Under the pieces are notes generated by a model. That model was given only the letters and a program-made list of their open reading frames with translations. It did no database searches and was not told where the DNA came from. Of a stretch of DNA of 64,000 bases, positions 1 through 13,000 are shown piece after piece (within the stretch, counting starts at the first letter, position 1; each line of letters opens with the position of its first letter). The position numbers and the translations under genes are program-made. The DNA comes from Brachypodius melanocephalos (Eukaryota; Chordata; Aves; Passeriformes; Pycnonotidae): positions 3,992,780-4,056,779 of the forward strand of contig VZSR01000479.1 in NCBI GenBank assembly GCA_013398615.1, given 5' to 3'.

Positions 1-975
1 GTTTGCTGTGTGCTGTGTGCTGTGCTGTGGGGCTAGTCTAGCTGGGGTGACAAACTGTGTGGGTTTGTAGTTTAGCCCTGCAAATAAGATCTCATCTCTA
101 AAAAAAGAAAAAAATGGACAGTGGTGTTTGCTCCCTTACCTTGCCGGATACATTCCTTAAATCCCCAGAGGACAGCAGGCATTTAATACTCCTCTTTGGG
201 ATTGTCTGTGTTGTTTTGTTTTGGAAACTTAAATATTTAAATATGGAATTAATATTTATGGGGATTATATTTCACAATGATGTCAAGTTATTTTGATCTG
301 GATTGGTTTCAACCAAACTGTAAAAAATAGAGCTAAATTTGATTTGTTCAAAATGGACATTTCTTGCTTTTAGTGTCTGGGTCTTATTTCCATGGCTGAT
401 TAGCTTTATTTCACACACATATTTGTAAAATACTTTGCATTTAAAGACTATTAAGCCTGACACACCTTTGATCTTGTCTATATGCAGACTGTGAATCTGG
501 ACAGCTTACAGCTTAGTTGAACAACCAATGCACTGCTCACAACTTAAAAGTATCAATTTTTTCAAGACAGCATTCAAAATTCTTTTAAAAATACATATAT
601 AATACCTGAGAAAGCTGGTATAAGGATGAAGTTGTGTTTATTTTGAGTTTTGGTGGGTTTTTGCCTATACACTGAGTACTACAAATGTGACCAACATCAT
701 CTTGGTACAATAAAATTTTATTGAAAATTATCTGTGGAAAGAAACAAAGTCCTAGTTTTACTAAAATACGTGTATGAACTTGAGAAAAATACATACAGGC
801 TTCTCAGGTAAGTGTTTTGGTTTGTTCAGCTAAGCAGCCTTTCTTGGTGATGGCCTTGTGCAGTGCTGTTGATCTGAATTAATGAGCATGTTTTTGTTTC
901 ATTAATTACATGGAGATCTGCAAAAAAGAAAGGAACTGTACATTCCCCTGCTAATTGGTATTCCTTGTTTTACAG
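1..975 (+). other. FNIP1: FNIP1 intron, partial (window edge)
   Basis: No coding similarity is visible. The sequence begins with a short degenerate TGTGC-type repeat (about 1-30), is AT-rich, and ends in the TTTTACAG acceptor of the exon at 976. Confidence 0.85.
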
Positions 976-1047
976 TTCATAGCAACCCTATGGATATGCC
1001 TGGGAGGGAGCAGAATGAGGACAGAGACAGCGGTATAGCAAGATCTG
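976..1047 (+). CDS. FNIP1: FNIP1 coding exon (probably exon 8 of 18)
   Basis: The exon encodes [20 protein letters not shown] then ARS. It starts after TTTTACAG and ends at donor GTAATG, with one base of the next Ala codon. The junction with the next exon creates an ARSAS motif. This corresponds, as I recall, to an AMPK phosphorylation site of FNIP1 (about Ser261 in human), so the kinase motif is split by the intron. The exon number assumes the human 18-exon structure. Confidence 0.95.
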
Positions 1048-4000
1048 GTAATGGCAGTTCCATGTGTTAACCCCATAAACTCCAAAAATATTCAATAATA
1101 TCTGTCGTGGGATCTCTGCACATCATGCACTAGTGCTGAAATGGGATTGTTCTGGTTTGCTCTGTGTGACATTAATGATACCTCTCTATACACATCCAGA
1201 TGGTGCAGGTGTTGTGGGTGTTGTATGGGGCACCTCACAGTGACCTGACAGCAGTGGCTTTTATTAAAGCAAGCTGCAAATATGCAAGGCAGATTAAATA
1301 TTTAAATGAGCTTGCAGCATTTCTAAGCAATACTTGCTGTCATCTCCTTTCCAAATCCAGGAGGCCAGGCTGGATAGGGTTTGGAGTATCCTGGTCCAGT
1401 GAAAGGTGTCCCTGCCCATGGAATGAGATGAGCTTTAAGGTCCCTTCCAACCCAAATCATTCAGTGATTCTGTGTTCCTATAATGGTAGTGTTAAAACAT
1501 GAATTTGCCTCCACAACACCCCTTTCCTCCCTCCTAATTCAGGATGTTGGACACTTGGGTTAGGATTGTAAAGGCTGTTAAAGGATGTGATCAACATTAC
1601 TCCTTTCCACAAGGAGTATTATTTCCTGATACTCAGGTTGCTGAGCAAGGTGCATTCTGTGCATTGCCTATTATGTAAATCAGCAGGACTGTCCCACCCT
1701 TGTCGTGCTAGTATGGCTCGTTAATGTCATTATAAACTGGTTATTTTTATATTAGAAACATAGATAAGAAAAAGAAAAGGCACTTGAGAAGCAACACCAG
1801 CGTATCTTGAGGGATTTCGTTTAGTTGCTGGGGTCATATTCCAAATGCTCTTTGTTCTGGAGAGATTTTTATTCCTCTTTTTCTTGCAGCATCTCTCAGC
1901 AGTCTGCTGATCACTCCGTTCCCATCTCCGGGCTCCTCGTTTAACAAGAGCTGTGCCAGCAGCTACCAGCGGCGTTGGCGTCGCAGCCAGACAACCAGCT
2001 TGGAGAACGGGGTCTTCCCCCGATGGTGAGCTGGGGAGTGAGATGCTGCTTGCTGCCCGTTGTCAGCTTGATTCTGCTCTTGCATATATATATACATCTG
2101 CTCTTGCTGATGCTTTCAGTGGGGTATTTACAGAGGTGTAAGTCAGGCTGATCTTTTTTAGTCTCTGCTTTCCTTGTGGCATTCGTTGTTTTTTTCACTG
2201 ACTGGAAAGCGTTCCGCAACATGTAAATATGTAGGCTGTATTTTTGAGGATAAGAAGCCCTTAAATCCTACTCAAAACACAAATTCTTGGCAGGGATGGG
2301 AGAGAACTAGAATACCATATTCTGATCCTACAAACACTTTGAATCTAGTTCCAGACTTCTGTGATTGCAGAATCAATTAATAATTGTTTGTAAAAAATCA
2401 CAAAGGGGTTGTTATCAAAGATGATTTGACAACACATGCAAGCAAAAGGTGTTTGTTGAAGTTAAATGTTGAAGAACTGAATTACACAGGAAACCAAGGT
2501 ACAACTTTAGCAGTGGATTACATTAACTTTCCCTTTTGTTCATGCTCCAAGGTCGATGGATGAAAGCTTCAACTTGTCAGATGACAGCTCTGGTCCAAAT
2601 CCAGGAATTGTTAGGAAGAAAAAGATAGCAATTGGCGTTATTTTTTCACTCTCAAGAGATGAAGATGAAAACAACAAGTTTAACGAGTTCTTTTTTTCAC
2701 ACTTCCCTCTTTTTGAGAGTCACATGAACAAACTGAAGAGTGCAATAGAACAGGTAAACACTTGTTTTGGCTTCTTGCAGTTGTTCTGCTGTATGTTCTC
2801 CCAGCCCTGACAGATTAATTTCTAACTCCTGTTGCTAGTTACAGAAGTGGGATCAACTTGATGTTGGGTGTGGGTGTTGCCTCACTGCAGTTGAAACTTT
2901 GACCCCTTTTATGCCTTGAATGGTGAAAAGCACAAAAGGGGCAGAAGCTGCCTCACCTGTCTTCCCTCAGACAGAAAAGTTGGCACTTGGACCATTCACT
3001 TTATCATTTAAAAAAAATTATTTGCATGACCAGTTGAATGAAAGATAAAGTCAAACACATGACTTGGTTTTCCATTTTCTGTGCTTCTGTAGCTCTGTGT
3101 TACTTATCTGTTTAATGATTGTTTTCAAGGCCATGAAAATGAGTCGGAGATCAGCTGATGCCAGCCAGCGGAGTTTGGCATATAACAGAATTGTGGATGC
3201 CCTAAATGAATTCAGGTGAGCTGTAATGTCTCTTGTCTTTTCTGCCTCTTTCTTCAAAAGCACTTGAGCCTATTTTACAAGGATCTTCTTAGTGCAGGAT
3301 AAGTAACTTAAAATGTCTAAAGTCTTCTGCAAAAGTTAGTACAGCAAAGAACCGGTGATACCAAGCCATTCTAATGTGTCTGAGGTTTTGGATTTTTCCA
3401 GGTATGTGTGTCCATCAGTCCTGTGTGAACAGGACACAGGTGTTCGAGGTTTTCTGTGCTTTAGATGATAAGGAAGCTCCCAGTGACCTCTTAAATGGTC
3501 TTTTGTGGCCTGTCAAGAGGGGCAAAAGCATTGCAAAGCCCTGTTAGGGAAATTCTCCTCTAGTGTGTATTGTCCTGATGCGTGAGCAAAGCTCACCCCT
3601 CTCTAAGCTGTGCTCTAAAGGCATTTCAGAAACACAGCTAGGGAGAGGGAGAGCTGTCTTTTTCCACAGTAAAATGCAGTGCTGTAATCTCTGGCTATTG
3701 GTACCTGCAGAGCCTCTCTGTTCAACAGTTTTTATACAAAGAAACACAGATAAGCACATCCCTGGCATTTAGCTGTATTTTCTTTCCATAGTTGAAGTCA
3801 TGGGGAGGGAGTTAAGATGAAATCCGTCTGTTTTGAGTGATTCATCTCCTCTCAGATGGGAGTGGCAGGGAGCTTCCTTTTACAACCACTGTAGAGCTAC
3901 TTTCTAGAGACATTATTGAAGACAGCTCTCTGATGTTATAAAAAGAAATTTCTGACATCAGGATGTATTTTACTGAACAGAGAAGGATCCTGAGTGCTCA

Positions 4001-7000
4001 CTTACTTTTCTACAATTCCACTTCCTACCTGAATGCCATGGATTAGGTAGCACTGCAGGACGAAGACACAGTATATTTTAAATTTTTTTAGAAGCTCCCC
4101 TCCAGGCAGTCACAAGGAAGGGCAGAGGATATGTCCTGTAGGGACAGAAGGCAGAAAAAATGGAGCACGTGGGCCTGTGGTGAGAGGTGGATGGGGTAAG
4201 CTGTGCCAAGAGAGGGAGCAGAAGGAGCTCATGGCTGCTGGGAGCCACTGATCCTGCCCAGAGGCCTGAGACAAGTTCAGCAACTCGGAGCAGCCACAAT
4301 GATTCCTCCACTCCCACAGCTCTGCTCTGCCTCTCCTCCCAGGTCTCTCCCTGAGCCATTTCTGTGCCTTCCCACCCTCTGTTAACACCAGCTCCCCAGC
4401 TGTTTTCCAAACCTTACCCCCAAAACATTCCTTCTCAAGATACACGCAGCGGACTTTGCCCGCTCTCCTTTGTCCTTCCAAGTTAAACAGTTCCAGAGGG
4501 CTGGGGAGGGGCACCTATCCCAAGTCAAAAGTAGGAAAAAAAAACCCCTGAAAACACAGGCCAAGTCCCCTGTGCTGGCTTTTTCTCCTGGAGGGACACT
4601 GAGCAGTGCTGAGCTGGGATGGGGTGAGGAAGGCTGCTGTGGTCAGGCTGAGGAAAAAAGGACTGTCCCAGTGGACATGGACGGATTGGCAGTGACTGCA
4701 CACCAGGAGCTGGGATCATTCCCATGACGTGGCCATTGCATAACCAGCACTTGGAGCATGTAACCACCAGTTTTATGCAGAGGTTTCCATGGTGATAAAA
4801 ATATTGTTCTTTAATAGTGTAATGAAGTAAATTAAATCCAGTTTAATTTCATAGAAATGAATTTCCTGGGGCAGCAGCCTTTGGCAATTTTGGGTTTTGT
4901 TGGGGTTTTTTAAGGCATTGCATTCAGAGGTGGGCAGCAGCTGGTGCCCCCAGTCTAGGCATGGTCCTTGTGCCCCTGTGACATGCAAGAGCATGTTTTG
5001 TCCTCATTTCTATGACATGCAAGACCCCCTTGCTTTTCAAAGCAATGCAGGATGTGTCTAGTAAGGAGAGAGAGGTACATTTAAATACCAAAGGCTGGAT
5101 ACAAAGATGCTTTGGCACAGGTTCAGCAAACCCATTTAGGACACTATTATCTCTTTAGGTGTCTGCTTTCCCACTGAAGTCATGGGGAAGTCAGGAGACG
5201 AGTCCTTTGGTGAACCTGAGACTTAGTTGATTCCTGTCCTCTTAGCAAATTGTGCTAGAGGGAAGAAGGGTGCTGACTTCAGTGGCTTGGTGTACTAAAA
5301 TGTAATCCTGTTGCTGGTTTAACTCATTGCACTCTGGTTGGTTTTAAGAAGAGTTTTTTGTCTGTTTGTTTTTCTTTAAACTCCCCAGATTTTCAGAGGT
5401 GCTCAAGAGTAGCTGATGTGCACTCATCTGGTGATCAGATTAACCTCAGATCAGTGGGCATGGGGGGTGTGCTGCCCTCTGATCAGGGAAGGTAGCAGGC
5501 CACCCCAGAGTCCCCCTCTGCAGGGAAGGGGCTGTGGCTGTAGGTCACTCCACCGCCTGCAAACAGGGAGCTGGGTCAGCAGGCATCTACCTGCTGGTAG
5601 TGAAGGGGGAGAAGAGAAGTCAGCAAAACAGAACCTTCCTTTACTCCTTTTGTCTTACCTGGGCAATAACAAAGCTGCCCAGGCTGATTCTGCAAATGGA
5701 GGCTGTTGATAAATTTGCCATCAGTTTGGTGCCCAGCTCCAGGCCTACCTTTGCATCATTAGTCACTTTACAGCAATTTTTAATTTTCTAAAGCACTGAT
5801 GGGTTTAGCTATTAACACTTGACTTAGAGGCTTGGAACTCTCTGTGGATGTCAGCTGTGCAGACACATGACTTATGAAATAAGCTACTGTACTTGCATAA
5901 ACATTTCAGCTCCCCTGGTCCCTGAAGGAACGCAGCATATTGATAACACAGATTATGCATCTGACTAATACCTGTGTGGCACAAATGCAGGTTGGCAAGG
6001 AAACACTGATCTCAGGGCCTGGGGAAACACCTCTCTGCTTTCTGGCAGACAGATTTGATCCTATTTTCTGCCAGTAATTTTTAAGCAGCTTATGCTGCTG
6101 TGAACCGAGTGGTGCGTTGTGCTCAGTGGTGCCAGCATGGGCACTGAGTTGTGGGGGAGCTCTGCTCCTGCATTCCCTGCAGTGGGGATTGCCTTTGTTT
6201 TGTTGTTCCTTTTTAAGGAAAAATCATCTTTGGAAGGAAGGAATGAGGATAGGGAACAAATGGATGTGAATTAAGCTTTATAAACCACTGATTATTTTCT
6301 TTCTTTGCCATTATGTTGTGACTCCTAAATAGCAGAGCAGCTCTGGGGGCACAGTGCTGAGGGTCAGTGTGTTTTCCTTGGGGAGGAAGGGGGCTGCAGC
6401 AGGATACTTTAATCCATGAGACGCTGTCTGCCTCATTAGGTTTGTACAGCACCAGGGAAAGATGTCTTGGACTGGTAATAAAAATTGATACTGAAATCGA
6501 GGCCAAAGGCCAGGGTGGTTTGGGGGGATGTGTGGGTGAGGGTGAAGCAGAGAGCAGCCGTGCCATGGTGTCTGTGGGAGCAGGGCTGCTCACCGTGGTG
6601 CCATCTGTGCCCACAGAGGCAGGCAGACCCCAGAGGAATTGGGGTAGGGTTTGCTCAGGGCTTCCTTTTCACTTGGCCAGGCAGGGCTTCGTTGGTTCTC
6701 AAACCCTGTGAGATGTGAAGGTGTTTCCTGAGGGGCTCCTCGGGCCCCTGTGCTCGATGCTGCATTGCTGGGGCCAAGGTGCCTGGAAGCTCCAGGCTGG
6801 AGTTCAACCTCCCAGACGCGTTTCCAAATATAAACCAATTTAAATGTACTGGAACCCTGAAAAGAGCAGAGTCTCTCATTAGCTGAGCTTTCCCTCACAT
6901 GCTGGTGTGTGTGTGGGGAGGGAGGGGAGGGAGTACTGCTGCAGATGGCCAGGAGGAGAGGGGCCAATTGGGTTTTGAACGATTGTTATTTTTAAAATCC

Positions 7001-10000
7001 AGTTAACTTCCCTGTAGTGTTTGAGGGGGGTTTCTTTGTGTCGGTTTTTTTGTTTTGTTTTCATTTTTGCCCTTTGCTGTCTGGCAGGAGAGCCCTTCCC
7101 TAGGTGTTTGAAGAGCTGGGAAGCAGTTAATCTTGCCCTTGGGTCTCTGTGCCATTGCTGCCTTCGCTGGCACGGAGGTTCCCTGCACTGCAGTCACATG
7201 CCTGCTGGCCACCTGCCAGGGCAATCTGATCTGGCTTGGAGGAAACACTATCAGCTGCAGATGCAGCCAGGGTTACCAGAATAGTAAATAACGAATCACA
7301 AGACTCGGGCTATCTTTTCAACGAAAACAAGTATTTTAATATGTTGGTTTTAGTATAGAAGTAGTTTCTTTTTTCAAAACAACTGAGCTGCAAAAGGCTT
7401 GGCTTGGGCTAGTTTGCATAAGGTGGAGAAATAAGCTGTATTTTATGTTAAGCTGGCTGTTTATCTTCAGATTCTCAGATCAGCTGTGTCTGGGGGGTGT
7501 AAGTTTTCATACTTGTTTGGAACTTTGAAACTCCTTGAGTCTGAGATCCTTGGACTTGAGGTTTTTTCTTTTTGGGGGGCATCTTTAACATGTACTCCAG
7601 CTAATGGGCTGTGAACAGAAAGCTTGCCCCTAATAATGCTTCCCCCAGTCCCAGCTTGCCCCTGCAGAGGAATGAAATCCCAGTACCCCAAGACTGTTTG
7701 TGCTGCTGGAGACCCTCTGGTGCCCCAGAGGCAGTGCTGGTGTCCCTGGCTATGTGCCCCATTCGTGTCTAGGTGGCAGAACTTGTGCCCAGGTCTGTCA
7801 CCAGGCTGGGCTTTCCTCCCAGGACAGGACCAGCAGCACAGGGTAACGTGGAGCTGCTGGTGAGGCTGCTCCAAAGTGGCCCAGCAGACAGCAAAGCCTC
7901 TGGGGGCTGGGGAGTGCAGAGGTGACTCAGCTGTCCCCCTCTCCAGTTCAATGACTGTTTTGTGGTGCTCTCATCACGCTTATGGCAGTGGAGGATTTGA
8001 AGGTCTAACCTTTGAAGAAGACAGGGTTAATTTTGACTGTTGTGAACATGAGCACAGAGAATGGATTTTGTATTTGATTAAAACTGGTAGAAGAAGTAAG
8101 GCAGAGAATGCCAGTGCCCTCTCACCTTCTTTCTGGAGCAGCCCTGGTGACCTCAGTCACCTTTGCTGTCCTTTGGGGAGCAGCTCTGGGATCACCACCC
8201 AGCTCTTCTGTGCCCAGGAACTGCAGTAACTGGGGGTGACTCCCCCCTCCCCAGGGTGCCCCTGCACCAGGGCAGGATGTGCTGGGCTGTGCTGACGTGC
8301 AGCTCTCACTTCCTGGGAGTTTCACTTTAAGCACTAAACCATGGAAGATTTGGCAGCTGCTGCTCCAGTGTGTTTGCCTGCCTGGTTTGCACAGCTTTGC
8401 TTCTGAAAGTGTCCATAAATTTTGAGACCATGATATCCAGAGAAGATCTTTATAAATCAGTGGTGGTGCTAGGGATAATGAGATAATGTATCTTTGCCTT
8501 TTAAAACAAAAACACTTTGCCTAGAAAAAGTAATGCATTAGGCAGGGAGAAACCTAAATTGATCAGTCATTTCCCATGTCCTTTTGGGTTTTTTCAGGCT
8601 TACATTGTTACTGTATTAAAAATACAGCTTCCTGTAGTGTCATAATGTAGGCTTTGTACTTAAAACTAAACTATAAAACTTGTTTATATTTTAGAGGAAT
8701 TTAACAGTAATCTGAGGGATTTTAATCTGATATTTTATTGCAGAGCCAATTTTTAATCATACATTTCCTGTCCTCTGTAGAGTCAAAAGGGATGTGCTGA
8801 GTGTGTAATAGGTACAGCCACAGGGTCACTTTGACTCTCATACTGTCTATTTAAAGATAAAGATGTGAACTGGTTCCCTGCTCTCACACGCACACTTGGG
8901 TAGGTTTGGCATGGAGATACACCAAGTTTTCAAAGCAAGGAGGAAGTTAAGGTATTTTTATAAGTCAGACGTATATAATCTTGTCCTAGTCATAAATAAA
9001 GCAGAAGTTTGTTTGAAATGAAATTAAGAACAAGCAGGGAGGTAACAGCAAGAAGAAATCATCTATTCCTTCTGCATTCAGAACAGGGCAGCTCTTGAAT
9101 TGTGACAGGAATGTTGCTGTGTTTGGGATCAGGTCAGGTGGATGCAGGAGGAACCTGTGAGGTTCAGCTCTGAGAGGTAAAGAGTAAGTTTGTGCTATTT
9201 AATGAACAACATGGTTTGGATAATGGTTGCTGAGAGAAATTTTGTTTCTGATAGAAATGATAGGTGGATCTAAATGTTGCACAGAATTCTTTTAAGTTGT
9301 GATTTCCAGCTTTTTCCATTGTTGTTTAGAGGGGTTTTGTTTGGGTTTTTTGGGGGTTGTTGGGTTTTTTTGTTTGTTTTTGTTTGTTTTTTTTTCTTTA
9401 ACCTCATGGATGTTTTGGTTTTGTTTTCTAGAACAACTATTTGCAATCTCTACATGATGCCACGGATTGGGGAGCCTGTCTGGCTCACCATGATGTCAGG
9501 GACACCAGAGAAGAACCAGCTATGCCATCGCTTCATGAAGGAGTTCACTTTCTTGATGGAAAATGCTTCTAAAAATCAGTATGGTTGATTTTAGTTTCTA
9601 AATTACATATGTGATTGTGCCTTTTTATTTCAAACTAGTTTTTAAATCAGTTGTTAAAATCCTGATAATCAAAGAAACAAAAGGCGATCCATAAATACCT
9701 TCTATTATTGCCAAACAGAATGAGATGCTGCAAAGTTAAAATATTTATTTTTACTTTAAATATGCGTTCTAAAAAAGAACACATTTAAAAGTTCTTTGCA
9801 AGGGTGAGAGGGAGGGTCCAGCCACCTTTTCTCTCCCCAAGGAACCAAGACTGAAGGGATGATCTCTGCTGATTTTGTCAGGCTCTTTCTTTAATCCTTG
9901 ATCCATATAGACTAGAGCTGTTGTCAGTTTAATATCTTGAATGCGTATCAGGAAAAACACCAACATGCTGAACATTTTGCTTTCAGGTTTTTACCAGCTT

Positions 10001-13000
10001 TGCTGACTGCAGTGCTGACTAACCACCTGGCCTGGGTCCCCACTGTCATGCCCAATGGCCAGCCACCCATAAGAATCTTCCTGGAGAAGCATTCTTCCCA
10101 GAGTGTGGACATGCTGGCCAAAACTCATCCCTACAACCCACTGTGGGCTCAGCTCGGTATGTGGCAAATATCTCTAAATCCCCAGCAGCTTTACATAAAT
10201 GAGATTGCATGAGATGGGGTTTATGATGCTTGGTACTCCCCTCCCAGGTTATTTATTTTTAATACAAAATGAGACAAAAGTGTGTTTCGAGCTTAGTGGT
10301 GGTCACTGTATTTTTTTTATGCTCTAAGTTTTTAAGGCATTATCCATTATAAAATGTTAGCCAAAAAGTAAAGCCCTCTTTAGTCATCTATGTTGGGTCC
10401 CTCAAGGTCACCTGCTCTGATGTTGGTGGAGGATTCCAGGCCTCCTCTGGTCCTCCTCCTCCTCCTATAAGGAAAATCTGCTTTTATTTTTTGGGATGCC
10501 ACTATCACTAAACCTCATTCTGGAATGAGAAAATCAAGAAAATTCATCTTTTGATCAAAAGTGAGTATACTTTTAATACAACAGAGTGATGCAGAACAGG
10601 AAGTCATAGCTTGGCAACCCCCAGGGAAGGTCTCAGAGCCCAGTCAGTGGTGTAACTGGTCATACTGTCTGATAATTGCCCAGCAGAGAAGAGCAGGTGA
10701 GATCAGATTGTCCTGCCTTGCACACACACTCTCATGGAATTTGATTAGGGAAGGGAAGAAAGGTTTTGTGAGGTTGTCCTATTATTGTACAGGTAGGAAT
10801 GGCCAGAGTGTTGGCAAGAAAATTTGATTTCAGGCCTCATGTGACTTGAGGGACTCACTGTGGTTAGGGTGGCCTTTGAGAGGACTCCTTATCCCCTCAC
10901 CCCTGCAGTCATGTGGTGCCCTAATACCTCCAGAACCCACAGGCACTTCCCCAGGTGACTGGAGTACAGCCAGAACACCACATCCAACCCACAGCAGAAC
11001 TCAAGGAGGGGAAGAGAAGGAGGTTGGCTTCAGTGGTCACTTCAGTGGCCACTTCACCTGCCATGGTCACTTTTTGTCTTGTTCCTGGCCTAGGTTTGTT
11101 TCTTTTACAGCTTTCTCTTGTGGGTAAAAGCCCACCCCAGTTTCCAGAGTCTGCAGGGTAATTTGGCACAGATGCCTCCTCTCTCCCATGGCTGTATAAG
11201 GATCCCAGGAGATGAGCCTCCAAAGCTGGACTGAGGTGGTGTGAATGCTCCCTGATGTCCTGATGTGTGAGATTAGATCCCTGACCAGTGGCTCACCTTA
11301 CAGATGATACCAACAGCATCTTTGGGATTCTCTTATTGAAAACAAAATACAGCACAGCTGTTGTAACTCCACTGCTTTAGTATTTCTCTCTTGCAAACCT
11401 GGTCTTTGAAAACTGGCCTAACAGCTGGCTGTTAGAAGAATAAATTATTTCAAAGATGCCAAATAATTTTCTGTTTAATATCCTGTCCTAGGTGACCTGT
11501 ATGGGGCCATTGGATCACCTGTGAGGTTAGCGAAAACAGTCGTGGTTGGCAAAAGACATGACCTGGTCCAGAGGCTGCTTTACTTCCTCACTTACTTCAT
11601 CAGATGCTCTGAACTTCAAGAGACACACCTTCTGGAGAATGGAGAAGATGAGGCCATCGTCATGCCTGGCACTGTTATCACTACCACGCTGGAGAAAGGA
11701 GAAGTGGAAGAGTCTGAGTATGTGCTTGTCACAATGCACAAGAACAGGGGCAACTTGCTTCCCACTGAGTCTGAGGAGATGAGAGCTCCCAACTGCAGCT
11801 GTAAATATTGCAAATGTCCCATTTCCCTCGCACAGAACATAGAAGGTGTTGCACAGCAAGAGAGAGAAGACCTGCAAAGCACTCCTAAGGTAGAGCTGGA
11901 ATCTTCTTCAGATGAGAACAGAACCATCGTTCCTGAGGATGGCCAGGAAGATGCTGTGGATGTGACACAACCAAGGCCCCGCCTGGACACCAAACTAGAG
12001 ACTATGGTGTGCACAGGGTCAGCTTCGCCTGAGAAATGCACGGGGACAGAATCTTGTTTGGTGGCAGCAGCAAGCACGTGGAGGGGTGAGGATGGGCTGG
12101 AGGCAGGCAGCCAGGCGGGGGGCGGGACAAGGAGCCCCGGGATTGCTGTGGAGAAGAAGCCACCCGATAAGCTCTTCATGGACGCGTTCCCGTGCAGCGC
12201 TGCCGAGGCCCAGACTAAGGTGACTTTCCTCATCGGAGATTCCATGTCACCCGATTCAGACATTGAGCTGAGGAGTCAGGCAGTAGTGGAACAAATTGCC
12301 AGGCATCACAGCCCGCCAGCAGCGGAGGCAGGAGTGTCTGCTGATCAGAACTGTGAAGCTAAACAAACTGTTGAGGACCAAAATAGAGACTGTGGGACAG
12401 CTGAACCCTTTCCTCAAGTTGCTAGTGAGCATCAGAGCTGGAACCCAAACCCATACAGTGCTGAGAGCATGAGTCTGTTTGATGAATATTTCACTGATGA
12501 CAGTTCAGTTGAAACCCGGACTACTGACGATATTCCAGGGCAAACAGCTACAAATCTTCTTGCTCATAACAGTAGTTTAGAATTTTCTAAAAAGCTGTGT
12601 ACAAAGGCTTGCAAACCACCTAGTGAATTTTGTAAATTTATGGACTCTGTTCGACAAGAGACCTACAAAAACTGCTTTAATGAGCAGGACCAAAGAGAGA
12701 AAATCTCTATTCGCGTCCCCCATGGGGACAGAGAAAACGTAGAGAAAAAAGTTGCCCCAGGAATTGATTGGGACATTCCAAGAAATGAGAGTTCAGACAG
12801 TGCCCTGGGTGACAGCGAAAGTGAGGATACAGGCCATGATCTAACTAGACTGGGCAGTAACTACTATGGAGGAGAGCAAGAAGACTGGGCAGAGGAATAT
12901 GAGATTCCCTTCCCTGGGTAAGTACTGTTCAGTACTAACAGAGCCTAAAAATCATGGAGCCTCTTCTCATGTCATGTATTTGGAGGACTGCAGCCTAACT

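Noticed and set aside
11616..12263. 215-codon - strand frame opposite the large FNIP1 exon
   Set aside because: Shadow of the real + strand coding exon.
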